DNA of 64,000 bases from Meconema thalassinum. Lineage: Eukaryota; Arthropoda; Insecta; Orthoptera; Tettigoniidae. This document shows, piece by piece, positions 47,983-58,388 of the stretch. The notes beneath the pieces are model-generated. The model did not search any database. It saw nothing but the letters and a program-made list of their open reading frames with translations, and was not told the DNA's origin. The DNA lies in contig OX336388.2 in the NCBI GenBank assembly GCA_946902985.2, positions 229,702,467 to 229,766,466 on the forward strand. Direction: 5' to 3'. Within the stretch, counting starts at the first letter, position 1. Every line of letters starts with the position of its first letter. The position numbers and the translations under genes were made by a program.

Positions 47983-48095
47983 AACAAGGCTAAATTGATG
48001 AATTAGGGGTGAGATTGAAAAAATCTTGCAAAAGATACTAGGGCCTGAAAAACTAAATGATGGTACATGAGAAAGAAGAGAAATGAGGATCTATA

Positions 48096-48906
48096 AGGTG
48101 CGTTTAAAAAGTAACGCGCAAACCGGTGCCAACATCGGCTAATCGTGGCGTGTGTAACGAGGTGTGGTTCTGACCAGATCGTGGAAGATCACAGCCCGTC
48201 GCTCGAGGGCACGCGTGCACATCACGTGACGATACAAAGCGAGCAGCAGCATGCATCAATCGTCCAACCAAGACCAAGACAGTAGGCCATTCGACCTGCT
48301 TCCTGGTGTGGTTGAAGACTGTGGGGCACCCATTGGGCACACACTTTCCGCAAGTGCAGTCGTTCCTTCATGATGGTGTGCACACTTCCGACGCTCAATC
48401 CGACCACGGCGGTTATGGCGTTCACTGTCACTCGGCGGTCCTGGGTAATGAGTGCATCAACCAGCTGGACGTTGTCATCGGTAATGCAGGGAGGTGCCCT
48501 AGACCGGGCATCGTCGGCTAACGACACCCATCCTTCCCTGAAGCGCTTTAGCCACGCCTTGACCCTTGCAAGGGACATGCAGTGTTCGCCGTACACTTGT
48601 GACATTCAGCGATGAATGTCCGTTCCCCCTACTCCTTTCGCTGTCAGAAACCGAACAACACCTCTTTGCTCTTCGTTTGACGCCTCCATGTCACTGTTTG
48701 CAATGCGACTGGCAGCGTTGGACGATTGATGCATACTGCTGCTCTCTTTGTATCGTCACGTGACGTGCACGCGTGCCCTCTAGCGACGGGCTGTGACCTT
48801 CCCCGCTCTGGTCGGTACCATACCTCGTTACACACGCCACGATTAGCCGATGTCGTTACCGGTTTGCGCATTACAGCCTCCGGCTCGTTACTTTTTGAAC
48901 ACACCT
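48096..48906. mobile_element. Palindromic mariner with two 5' ends
   Basis: The left end (48096-48268) is the mariner 5' terminus in plus orientation, down to GCATGCATCAATCGTCCAAC. The right end (48717-48906) is the same 5' terminus in minus orientation. Between them the minus strand codes the transposase N-terminal part from MEASNEEQRGVVRFL through AVVGLSVGSVHTIMKE to RMAYCLGL. The C-terminal half and the true 3' end are absent. TA flanks fit insertion into the LINE at CTATATTG. Confidence 0.85.
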
Positions 48907-49299
48907 TATATATTGACAGGCACCATGTATAAGAGGAGACTGAAGTGTTATGGGCATCTCATGAAAATGGATGAGAATCCAATAAAGAAAAGAATCTGTA
49001 ATTACATCACCTAGCTAAAAGCGACTAGAATGTGGGTAGAAGAAACGAGAGAAGACCTGGAGGAAGTTGGCGTGTATCCAAAAGACATCAGGAATAGGGC
49101 TGTGTTTCGAGATAAAATATGTAACTTCAAGGAGTTCAAGGAAAGACCCAGTAGTACGACCAAGAACACCTGGTCAGAGGAAAGGTAGGAACCACAGCGA
49201 ATGCATGAAGAAATTTGGGGTGAAGAAAAAGGAACTGAGCAGGAAATCAATTGTTTCCCGTGTTCACAGTAGGCCAAATTTGAATAAAGAAGAAGAAAT

Positions 49300-49810
49300 G
49301 ACATCGTGGTAATTTTGCCCCGTGTTCTAGGGTGTGTGTGGGATTATTTTTCTGATAACATCTGTTATTATGAACGATATAATAGTTTTTGTATTTGTAA
49401 TTCAGGTAAGGATTTGGGAAGGACTCGTCCGAGGCCTTAAGTTAGGAACCAACCCGGCATTTGCCTGGAGTGGAAGTGGGAAACCACGGAAAACCACTTC
49501 CATGATGAGAAACGAAGTAGAGCCAGGAGTCGTAGTTGTTGTTGTTGTTGTTGTTGTTTTCGTTTGAGAGGTGTATACTTCGTGGCCATTTAGCCCTATG
49601 TTCATGGGTGCGTGTCTGATAGCCTGTGTTATTGCAGTGTGTGTAGTAGTGTGTGTAGGCTATTTCTTCAGTTTAGGTAAGGGTTGGGAAGGAGGCAGTC
49701 GTGGCCTTAAGTTAAGAACCATCCCAGCATTTGGAAACGCAGGAATAACCACTTCCAGGATGGCTGAAGAGAGAATTGTCTTTTGTGGCTTTTCAGTCGG
49801 TCATCACGAT
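49300..49810 (+). repeat. Two family N copies
   Basis: Units at about 49315-49560 and 49575-49800 share CCCTATGTTCATGGG-like starts, CTGATAGCCTGTGTTAT, GGCCTTAAGTTAGGAACC and CACTTCCAGGATGGCTGA-like ends. The first ends in TTG repeats. Confidence 0.62.
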
Positions 49811-49851
49811 TGTGCCCAATGAATGGGCGAGGTACTAAATGCAATAGTACA

Positions 49852-49971
49852 CTATGCAACGAGCCTATAATGGCTATAATTAAGACACGAGTATCTTTAT
49901 AAAACGAGCTTTAGCGAGTTTTATAATTTCCATACGAGTGTCTTAATTACAATTATAGGCGAGTTGCATAC
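49852..49971. repeat. 120-bp hairpin-forming inverted repeat
   Basis: The two halves mirror each other: ATGCAACGAGCCTATAAT with ATTATAGGCGAGTTGCAT, AATTAAGACACGAGTAT with ATACGAGTGTCTTAATT, and TTATAAAACGAGC with GCGAGTTTTATAA. The stem would be nearly 55 bp with few mismatches. Confidence 0.8.
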
Positions 49972-50619
49972 GACTGTTTATGTTCCACGATAATTATAAC
50001 TTTATTACATGTTTTAACATAAATATTCATAAATATCTGTTTAGTAACTAGAATTTTGTGATCGGGTGGTGCGCTAGGTAGCATATCTCCGTGTTCCAAG
50101 ATCTCTGAACGACCGACGCATGCGCTCTGTGTGCTTGCAATGCCATATGCAGGCCATATGTTTACATCTGCCGCCCCTCAGTAATATTGTCACCGGAGTC
50201 GTTTCAAGAAAATGCGCTGTGTAGAAATTAGTGTTGGTGATTCTAAGGTACAGTGCTATTTCTTGTCTCATATTCGCCAGTTTATTTACGCGAACATATG
50301 GACGGTGCGTATTCCATGTCGGTAATTTATTATAGTTCGATGTTGTGTTTATGTCCGACATGTTGGATTTTGAGCGCATGTGCGAAGGTATCGTTACCTA
50401 ATTGTTCAATGAACGAGCTCTGATTGGCTGGAGAAACTGTATCATAATGGAAAACAGTGTTATAATGACCATCATTATGATACATTTTTCTGACACATAA
50501 TAGTGAAGGTCGAGCATAAAATATGTTAATACACTCCCGGAAAAAATTACAAACCGTATATTAGTTAATTTTCACAATTAAATGGGGCAATCGAATCGAA
50601 CACACCTCTTCTCAGTTTC
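49972..50619. other. No gene seen
   Basis: Unassigned sequence. A short inverted pair TATAATGACCATCATTATGA lies near 50460. Confidence 0.4.
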
Positions 50620-50820
50620 TGCCTCATCATTCATCCGATTGCGGTGAAACTTTGGTGACTTGTTGTGCACGCTCCCAAGAAGTTTTCTGCATTAGTAAAT
50701 CCATTTTACAAAAGTTTGGAGGCAGTTCACGGAAAAAAGGATTTTTTAAAGTGTATTTTGTATCCGAAAGCACTTCAACAAAGAAAGTTACAAAGCCAAC
50801 ACTTTATTTGTTTGGCATCG
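50620..50820 (+). repeat. Relative of the 164-bp satellite flank
   Basis: CATTCATCCGATTGCG, GACTTGTTGTGCACGCTCC and AAATCCATTTTACAAAAG match 34510-34830. It leads into the hexamer tract. Confidence 0.68.
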
Positions 50821-51295
50821 CAACGCCCTTTGTTTTTATTTTCGTTTTCGAGTTCGAGTTCGGGTTCGGGTTTGTTTTTGTTTTTGTTTTTGTTTTTGTT
50901 TTTGTTTTCGCTTTCGTTTTCGTTTTCGCTTTCGTTTTCGTTTTCGTTTTTGTTTTTGTTTTTGTTTTTGTTTTTGATTTTGTTTTTGTTTTTGTTGTTC
51001 TTGTGTTTGTTTTTGTTTTTGTTTTTGTTTTTGTTTTTGTTTTTGTTTTTGTTTTTGTTTTCGCTTTCGCTTTTCGTTTTCGTTTTTGTTTTTGTTTTTG
51101 TTTTTGTTTTTGTTTTTGTTTTTGTTTTTGTTTTTTTGTTTTTGTTTTCGTTTTCGTTTTCGTTTTCGCTTTTGTTTTCGTTTTTGTTTTCGTTTTCGTT
51201 TTCGTTTTCGTTTTTGTTGTTGGTTTTATTTTTATTTTTATTTTTATTTTTATTTTTATTTTTATTTTTATTTTTATTTTTGTTTTTGTTTATGA
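50821..51295. repeat. TTTTTG/TTTTCG hexamer tract
   Basis: About 475 bp of 6-bp units (TTTTTG, TTTTCG, finally TTTTTA). The FVFVF and LFLFL reading frames of more than 200 codons across it are artefacts of a period divisible by three. Confidence 0.95.
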
Positions 51296-51412
51296 GGCTA
51301 AATGCACCCCGTTCCAGCTCTCAGACCAGAACTCCGTTTCTTAGCTTAGGCGAGAATTGACCCGGACCTACAGGGCGATATCCAAGCATGCCTGCCGCTA
51401 CACATGAATGAA
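51296..51412 (-). mobile_element. tRNA-like SINE (family 5), degraded
   Basis: It resembles 27806-27935 (GAGGCTAAATGCACCCCG, TTCCAGCTCTCAGACCAG). The B-box region GGGTCAATTCTCGCC is degraded. As at the other copy, it abuts a T-rich simple repeat. Confidence 0.5.
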
Positions 51413-52318
51413 TATTACTGATTTAATATAGAATTCTTTATTCTGTTGCACCCTAGCCTGCTGCTTAGAGAAACCGCTCCACATGATCTTCCTCGCCTAG
51501 TTTATATTCATCTTTAAACGTCAGCTATTTCCTTTTATTCTTATATCTTTATTACCGTCATTGAGAGGCGCACACACACATGGAGAAAGAAAATCCTTTT
51601 CCACCACCAACAGCGTCTTCATCTCCATTGAAGCATCTCTCCGCCTCTACTTCACTGAAACGTGATATAAAATAAAATATATGATTGCTATATTTTTGAT
51701 TCTTTGTCTTGGTATATTTTTGTCCATATATAAAAGTCAATGCAGGGTTGGTTTTCCTCTTGTGATGCTCGCTAGGAGGTGAGAAAGAGACAGCCACAGC
51801 GGAGCGTACGATAGAAAAGGACAGAGACGATTTAGATCCACTGGGACGAACAGGCACGCATTTTTATTGTCTATCTCTTGTATGGACGAAATAACTGACT
51901 AGGTATCTCTTTCTCTGTCTTACATTCTATCTTTTAAGCGGAGACTATCTCTCTCTCTCCACAGGCATAGCACTCGCCCGCTTCAAGGCAGCCACTTCTT
52001 CCTTCCCATGCGAAAACGTCACTTAAATTGATATGCATGGATGTATATTTTTAATGGTTAGGGCCAATAGAGTGGGGAGGAGAAGGGGGATATGTGAGCA
52101 TAAATAACTAAAGCCAAGTCTCCTGTATTGTTCCATTGAGAGGGATTGGGAGAGTATAAACAAAGTAAGCTTTCTGTATAAATATTTTGGACTTTTCAGT
52201 AATGAGGTAGGCTATGAAACAGAACGATATTTAGCGATTAATTTGAAATTCATCGAAAACGACTAATCAACTAATCGAATAATAGAATAATCCGCTAACC
52301 GAAGAATCGATTTTTTTA
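51413..52318. other. No gene seen
   Basis: Unassigned sequence. A CT-rich run lies at 51890-51960. Short frames here show no recognisable motif. Confidence 0.4.
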
Positions 52319-53035
52319 GTGATGGCTTTTTTAGTGCCGGGAGAATACATGATGAAAATTAATAAATGTAAAACAAAAATACTGGAATGCAGCCGAAATA
52401 AATCAGTAACCTCTATGGACATCAAATTGGCAGGTGAAAAGCTGAAAGAAGTAGGACACTTCTGTTACTTAAGAAGTAAAATAACCAGTGATGGACTAAG
52501 CAAAGAGGACATAAAAATTATTTGGCTAAGGCAAGGAAAGCATTTCTACAAAAAAAAAAAGAATCTGTTGACATTGAATATAGATTTAGGAATTAGGAAG
52601 TCATTTTTGAAAGCCTTTGTCTGGAGCGTGGCGCTCTATGGAAGTGAAACTTGGACTATTGGTGCAGCAGAAAAGAGGAGAATTGAAGCGTTTGAAATGT
52701 GGTGTTACAGGAGAATGATGAAGATCAGATGGGTAGATAGGGTTACACGCGGAGCGGTATTAAGACGAGTGGGAGAGGAGAGATGTTTCTGGCGACTGCT
52801 AATGAAGAGAAGAGATAGGGTGGTAGGACACATGCTAAGACACCCAGGAATAGCAAGCTTAGTTATGGAAGGAAGGGTCGAGGACAAGAACTGTAGGGGT
52901 AGAACTAGGTTATAATATATTAAACAGATTGCCTCGGTTGTAGGGTGTGGTAGCAATGTAGAGATGAAACGATTAGCTCAAGACAGGGAGGCATGGACTG
53001 CTGCATCAAACCAGTCAAAAGACTGAAGACTCAAA
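52319..53035 (+). pseudogene. LINE family E, C-terminal region
   Basis: An open frame at 52319-52915 contains NKCKTKILECSRNK, FCYLRSKITSDGLS, WSVALYGSETWTIGAAEK, EAFEMWCYRRMMKIRW, VVGHMLRHPGI and EGRVEDKNCRGR. One stop (TAA, 52913) separates it from the natural end (MKRLAQDREAWTAASNQ, near 53020). No polymerase catalytic block is present: the copy is 5'-truncated. It is the reference copy for the fragments at 18476, 24062 and 61974. This C-terminal block is typical of APE-type LINEs; an RTE-like clade is possible. Confidence 0.82.
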
Positions 53036-53059
53036 CTTTCACAGTGTCCGAGGACATGT

Positions 53060-53375
53060 TCGGCTTGCAGGAGTAGGTAGCCGATTCTTTGCGGACACCC
53101 ATTGGATGAGCTACAAGTACTGCTACGTGTGGAGTGTTATCTGGGGAGGAAAGTGTGAATGTAAGGACGAGGAATTGGAAGGTAGCGGCTGTGGCCTATA
53201 GTTTGGGACCAACCCCGGCATTTGCCTGGAAGGAAGATGGGAAACCACAGAAAACCATCTTCAAGGTTGCCTGCGGGGAGATTCGAACCTCCTCGCCTCC
53301 CGGATGTGAGTGACTGCCTGCAGCCATGCCGTAAAGACCGCTGCTAACTCACCCGGTATCGATTAATTGATTAGT
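53060..53375 (-). mobile_element. tRNA-like SINE head of family N type
   Basis: Minus strand: GGGTGAGTTAGCAGCGGTC (A-box-like) and GGTTCGAATCTCC (B box), then a body with GGTTTTCTGTGGTTTCCC and GCAAATGCCGGGGTTGG. The body recurs at 49440-49500, tying family N to a tRNA-derived head. Confidence 0.6.
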
Positions 53376-53426
53376 AGACACGAAATAAGAAAGTAAGTTT
53401 AAATGAGAGGTCATCGCTTAAGTTAG

Positions 53427-53793
53427 CTTGCCACGGTGGGTGAGTGATTATCGTGACGGACTACCAACCCCAAGATTGCAGGTTTGCTCCTGGCCGTGGT
53501 AAGTGTTTTTTTTTTTTTTTAAGGCGGCGCATGTCATACGATGTTGGCATGTCAAAGAACCCATTTGAATTCAGTAGGCCGTGTTCATAATGGCAAAATC
53601 AATCTCGGGAGTTTCGCCAACACAAAGTTCCTCACTTGTCTACTAGAAAGCGCTATAGTGTTCAAGGAGCTAAGATATCTAACATCAAACCTCCTTAACT
53701 TTCATAGTCAAGGAACAACGAAATTAGACATGCAAGAGCAACCCTCTGGGTGTCAAATAACAAAGCTTGCACCCGGCTACCGAGGCCATGCAA

Positions 53794-53851
<58 letters not shown>
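53427..53851 (+). mobile_element. SINE3 copy, tRNA-derived, long ATT tail
   Basis: It begins CTTGCCACGGTGGGTGAGTG with A and B box (AGGTTTGCTCCTGG) and ends in about 20 ATT units. A perfect 14-bp target duplication, ATCGCTTAAGTTAG, lies at 53413-53426 and 53852-53865. Confidence 0.92.
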
Positions 53852-53853
<2 letters not shown>

Positions 53854-53865
53854 CGCTTAAGTTAG

Positions 53866-54080
53866 GATATGCTTATTTTCGGAATGATGTACCGGTATAG
53901 AAATTTATAAAAGTTCTTTTTTGCCAAAACAAAAGTTTGGTGCTTTTCAGTCGGTCAACACGAATGTACACAAATGAGATGGGCTATTTCCTTATCATCA
54001 TCTGATTCTTTACATCGCTTGACGATCGAAACTGGTCATCCTAGTGTATTTATTAATCTCGTGTAATTTTCTTTACGAAG
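53866..54080. other. No recognised feature
   Basis: Unassigned sequence before the mariner relic. Confidence 0.35.
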
Positions 54081-54084
54081 GCAA

Positions 54085-54660
54085 CACTGAAAAATGGCTT
54101 CAAACATTTTTTTTTTTTTTTTTGAGGTGCAGGAACAGATGGAAATCACTGGGAGCAAGATCAGGACTGTATGGTGGAGGATCAAACAGCTCTTCAGAAC
54201 AGTTCTTGTAATAATAATAATAATGTTATTGGTTTTACGTTCCTTTTAACTACTACGGCTTTTAGAGACGCCGGGGTGCCGGTATTTCGCCACGAAGGGG
54301 ATCATTAACGTGCCAGTAAATCTACTGACATGGCTCCCTCGTATTTGCGCACCCTCAAATGCCAGCTGACTGCGCCAGGATTCAATCCTACAACCTTGGG
54401 CACAGCATGCGAGAACGTTACCGCTGAGCCACGCGACCAGCCAACAGTTGTTGTGTGCCGAGCTGTATGTGGACGAGCATTGTCATGGAGCTGCACAGCA
54501 CTGGCAGTAGGCATTCCACAGCTGTTGCTTTGAATAGCACGGTACAATTTCCACAATCCGTCACACGCTGCGGGGGAAGGGTTAAGCGCTGCCGCGCTAC
54601 TGGCGCTAGGTGGGATTTGTCCGGCTGGCATATGCTTGCTACGTCATAGATCTGTTACGC
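54085..54660 (-). pseudogene. Mariner-type transposase relic, split by SINE2
   Basis: Minus strand: SAVQLHDNARPHTARHTTT (second catalytic aspartate block) from about 54520 to 54455. Then, across the SINE at 54210-54442, ELFDPPPYSPDLAPSDFHL (third aspartate block) at 54190-54125. The spacing between blocks, once the SINE is discounted, fits a DD34D mariner. A T run at 54107-54123 marks its left side. The 5' half is not recognisable. Confidence 0.75.
54210..54442 (-). mobile_element. SINE2 copy 2, tRNA-derived
   Basis: Minus strand: GTGGCTCAGCGGTAACG (A box) and GGATTGAATCC (B box, two off), a body with GATCCCCTTCGTGGC, and an ATT tail. Target copies AACAGTTCTTGT at 54198-54209 and AACAGTTGTTGT at 54443-54454 differ at one base. 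Confidence 0.88.
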
Positions 54661-54689
54661 ATGTGAAAAAGTCCTGCCTAAATACAGAC

Positions 54690-55365
54690 AGTTTAATTTG
54701 TATGTAACGGAGACCCTCGCTTGCCCGTTCACCCGCGTTGCGAGCCTGTCTCCCGCCACGCACTTTGCCGTTATGCGGCGCAGCGTGGCACTGAGTCATT
54801 GAGTATAGGAATTTGTACTTATATTTGTACTTCAATGTGATCCTTGACCAATTTTTTGACGAACTGACTTACGGAGAGCGTTTGTCAAATTACTTTCAAC
54901 AAGATTCTGCCACTGCTCTCACTGACTAAGCATCCATGACAGAAATGCGTCGCATTTTCGGTACGAGGATTATAAGTCGGAACGTGTGGCCCCCGCGAAG
55001 CCCATACTTATCACCATGTGATTTTATCTGTGGGGGACGCTTAAAAATAGAGTGTATGCGAGAAACCCTCACACTATAAATGAGCTTAAAGACTATATTA
55101 CAGCTGAAATACAGTCAATCGGTGCAGAGGAACTTCCGAGAGTAAATGCCAGTTTCATAAAAAGGTGCCAGCGATGTGTAGAAGTGAATGGCGAACATTT
55201 TCAGCACCAGCTGTGAACTAGGTAAGTACAAATTCCTATACTCAATGACTCAGTGCGGCGCGAGCGACACAGAACGGCAAAGTGCCTGGCGGGAGACAGG
55301 CTCGCGCCGCGGGCGAGCGGGCTGGCGAGGGTCTCCGTTACATACAAACTAAACTCTCTGTACGT
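54690..55365 (+). mobile_element. Tc1/mariner-superfamily relic with long terminal inverted repeats
   Basis: Inverted ends of about 140 bp (AGTTTAATTTGTATGTAACGG... and GAGTATAGGAATTTGTACTTA with mirrors at 55224-55360) enclose the tail of a transposase. The text includes RIISRNVWPPRSPYLSPCDF, then after a shift LWGTLKNRVYARNPHTINEL, and FIKRCQRCVEVNGEHF near the end. The SPxLxPxDF/LWG block is the C-terminal catalytic part of IS630/Tc1-like enzymes. Most of the gene is missing. Confidence 0.72.
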
Positions 55366-55571
55366 TTACTTTACTAGAAAATATATAGGGAAACTTGCTT
55401 TCTGAACGCACATCGTATAAATATTGTTATGGACTATTGAAAAAGGAGAAATCTAAGGGATGACATGTTTCGGTCGTCAAGTGGGCATCATCAGATCGAA
55501 ATTTACAACACAAATAGCTATACAAAACACTACCAAACCTACAGTGACACCCACTGATAGTCTCTAACCTC
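55366..55571. other. No recognised feature
   Basis: Unassigned; includes TTTCGGTCGTCAAGTGGGC near 55468. Confidence 0.35.
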
Positions 55572-56652
55572 AACAAGTAGTTCCGTGAAGAACTATACAG
55601 CCTATTTCATATAACCTACTTAGGTTAATTGCCTCTATCAACATACACAATTTCAGTTTCATTGGTGTAATAGATTCGTAGATATTGAGAACCGACTAAA
55701 TATTGCGGATGGTTGCCATGTTGGATTTTTATATGTATAGGCCATAGAGTCATGTACCATTAAAGGAAAATTATTGCGTACGTTCATTATTCAAACTTTC
55801 ACTTCGATCGCATGATTACGACACAAGAAATAATAACTTAATTTTAAAATTCGCACATCCGCTATCTTCAGGTTATGTAAACAATTGAACTAAATTAGAT
55901 ACCAGTGCATTACAATGTGTATAAACATTTTCTGTAGCAAGTTTCATTGCGTTTGGATAATTAAATCGCGAGAAAGGTGTATTTAAAATTTTTTACTTCG
56001 CTTGACCACCATGTTCGTTTTGAAGTTAACCGGTTTTTGAAAGTCTCATAGATAAACTTCCAGTAGTGTCCTTTATCTCCGTACAAAATTTCAGGGTGTT
56101 GCCGCTAATAGTTTCAGAGATATAGAATGCCAGTGAAATATTTCGCACCGCCGCCATCTTGAGGTTATGTAAATAATTGAACGAAGTTAGATGTCAGTGC
56201 ATTACAATGTGTATGAACATATACTGTACCAAGTTTTATTGCGTTTGATTGGTTAATCGCGAGAAACGTCTATTTAAAGTCGCAACTTCGATTGTCCGCC
56301 ATGTTGGTTTTGTAGTTACCTGGTTTTCAAAAGTCACATAGGTGAACTTCTAGTAGTTACCTCTATTACCGTTAAATATTCCAGGGTGATATCGGGAATA
56401 GTTTCAGAGATATTGAATGCTGGTGAAATATTTCGCACAGCCGCCACGTTGGATTGGTGATAGGTAACAAAATTTGAAGGGCACGGTTGGGGTCGGGCGG
56501 AATAGTGCTATGAATTTACCGAGTTTCATTGAAATCGCTCCAGCCGCATAGAAGTTATTAGGGGGGGGACACACACCACCACAAACGCACACACACACGG
56601 ACAAAAGATGATCTCATAAGCCTATTTTTTTATAAATGAAAATAGGCTAAAA
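55572..56652 (+). repeat. Family gamma element, copy 3, two monomers
   Basis: It starts AACAAGTAGTTCCGTGAAG with the hairpin and AGCCTATTTCA. The word GTTATGTAAACAATTGAAC at 55872 recurs as GTTATGTAAATAATTGAAC at 56164, a 292-bp period. It ends after an ACACACGGAC tract with the stem-loop AAGCCTATTTTTTT...GAAAATAGGCTAA. Confidence 0.87.
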
Positions 56653-57183
56653 ACAAAATGCAAGAAAGCCCGTCAGAAAACTTAGTAAGTGTGGTCATTA
56701 TTGCTAATAAATATTAAGGTATTATTATATCCATATCGCATGTAGTCTGAAGGGGATGTCTCAAAAGTAATATCGTGTTTTAAAGAGAATGTTATTTGGA
56801 AAGTTTTCTGACAAGAAATTAAACTATTCTTCAAAGTAGAGAGAGACCATCAGATTCTTTGTGGTCTTGAGCCATCTTGCAGCGAGCTTTCTTATCCCGC
56901 GATGCGACGCTACCAGTCTCTGGGTTTTGATGCCAAGTTCCATTTCCACAGCTTCAATGTTTTCAAAATTTCTTCCACGCAAGAAATGGGCCATGGATCG
57001 AACTAGATGGTAATCTGCAGGTGGAAGATCAGGGATGTATGCTGGTTGTGGTAGCAATTTGACTCCTCCCAATTTGTTGTTCGTTCAGTGGGAGGTCTCA
57101 CATTGTTCTGCTGCAAGAAAACTCCATTTGGGTTAACTAATGCTGGGTATCTCTGCCTCAAAATTTCATGAATCCGTTCTATA

Positions 57184-57999
57184 AGATGCGTTCAAAAAGT
57201 AATGAGCCGGAGGCATAATTACAGAAACCAGTACCTGAATGTTAGAAGTATTGGCCCTGGCTGTTGAGGCACTTGTCCCAATGTGACACGAGGCGGTGAA
57301 TGGCTGTCTCATAAAATTCCCTGGGCTGCGATGTGAACCAGTTCCGCACGTACAGCTGGACGTCGGCGTCCGAGGTGAATCGTTGGCCCCGCAGAGCCCT
57401 TTTCAGGGGACCAAACATGGCGTAATCTCAGGGAGAGAGGTCTGGACTGTATGGAGGGTGGCCCAGTACCTCCCATTTGAATTTCTGCAAGAGTGCGAAC
57501 ACGGCGGCTATGGCGTTCACTGTCACTCGGCGGTCCTGGGTAATGAGTGCATCAACCAGCTGGACGTTGTCATCGGTAATGCAGGGGGTGCCCCAGACCG
57601 GTCATCATTGGCTAACGACATCCGTCCTTCCCTGAAGCGCTTGTGCCACGCCTTGACCCTTGCAAGGGACATGTAGGTTCGCCGTACACTTGTGACATTC
57701 GACGATGAATGTCCGTTCCCCCTACTCCTTCCGCTCTCAGAAACCGAACAACACCTCTTTGCTCTTCGTTTGAGGACTCCATGTCACTGTTTGCAAAGAG
57801 ACTGGCAGCGTTGGACGATTGATGCATGCTGCTGCTCGCTTTGTATCGTAACGTGACGTGCACGCGTGCCCCCTAGCGACGGGCTGTGACCTTCCACGCT
57901 CTGGTCGGAACCACACCTCGTTACACACGCCACGATTAGCCGATGTCGTCACCGGTTTGCGCATTCCAGGCTCCGGCTCGTTACTTTTTGAACGCACCT
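57184..57999 (-). mobile_element. Mariner transposon, central deletion, nested
   Basis: Same family as 5277-6129. The minus-strand 5' end is at 57999 (TIR GGTGCGTTCAAAAAGTAACG) and the 3' end at 57184. The transposase N terminus (MESSNEEQRGVVRFL) and C terminus are joined by a deletion after GTGAACGCCATAGCCGCCGT. It sits in a TA inside the second mariner. Confidence 0.88.
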
Positions 58000-58388
58000 T
58001 TTAGTTGTTGAGAATAAAGATCCGCATTGACTGCACGCCCGTTAGGAACAAACTCCTTCAAAACTCCACCAGACACACAACAACACTTTGGGGCCGACAA
58101 ATCCTTTTTAGCGACGACTTTGGCAGGTAGACGGGCACTAGGCCTCTGTTTCGAGGAGTCACCATTGGGGTATTAGACCCATTTTTTACATCACATGTGA
58201 TAATTCTCCACGGGGTTACCGATAAAGTGATGACAGATATCCACTCTACGTTGAGACATTTCAGGGGTCAATTCATGGGGTACAGGTCTATAACTTCTGT
58301 TTGATTTTCCAAGTTTCTTACTCTGACGATGTTTGCTATCTTTTGATGCACCAAGTTCTGCTAACATCCTACGAGTACTTCTTTGACT

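Larger units (their letters stand above)
47140..49295 (+). pseudogene. LINE C-terminal part, split twice
   Basis: Three stretches belong together. 47140-47203 gives SECLILHK. 47989-48093 gives IDELGVR and EKILQKILGPEKLNDGT. 48911-49295 gives KRRLKCYGHLMKMDE, EDLEEVGVYPKDIRNRAVF and a GAAGAAGAA tail. This is the order seen in the LINE at 8773. A gamma element and a palindromic mariner sit in the gaps. Stops confirm it is dead. Confidence 0.75.

Noticed and set aside
50652..51344. Open frames of about 230 codons rich in FV or LF pairs
   Set aside because: They are translations of a TTTTTG/TTTTCG hexamer tract, open in two frames at the same time.
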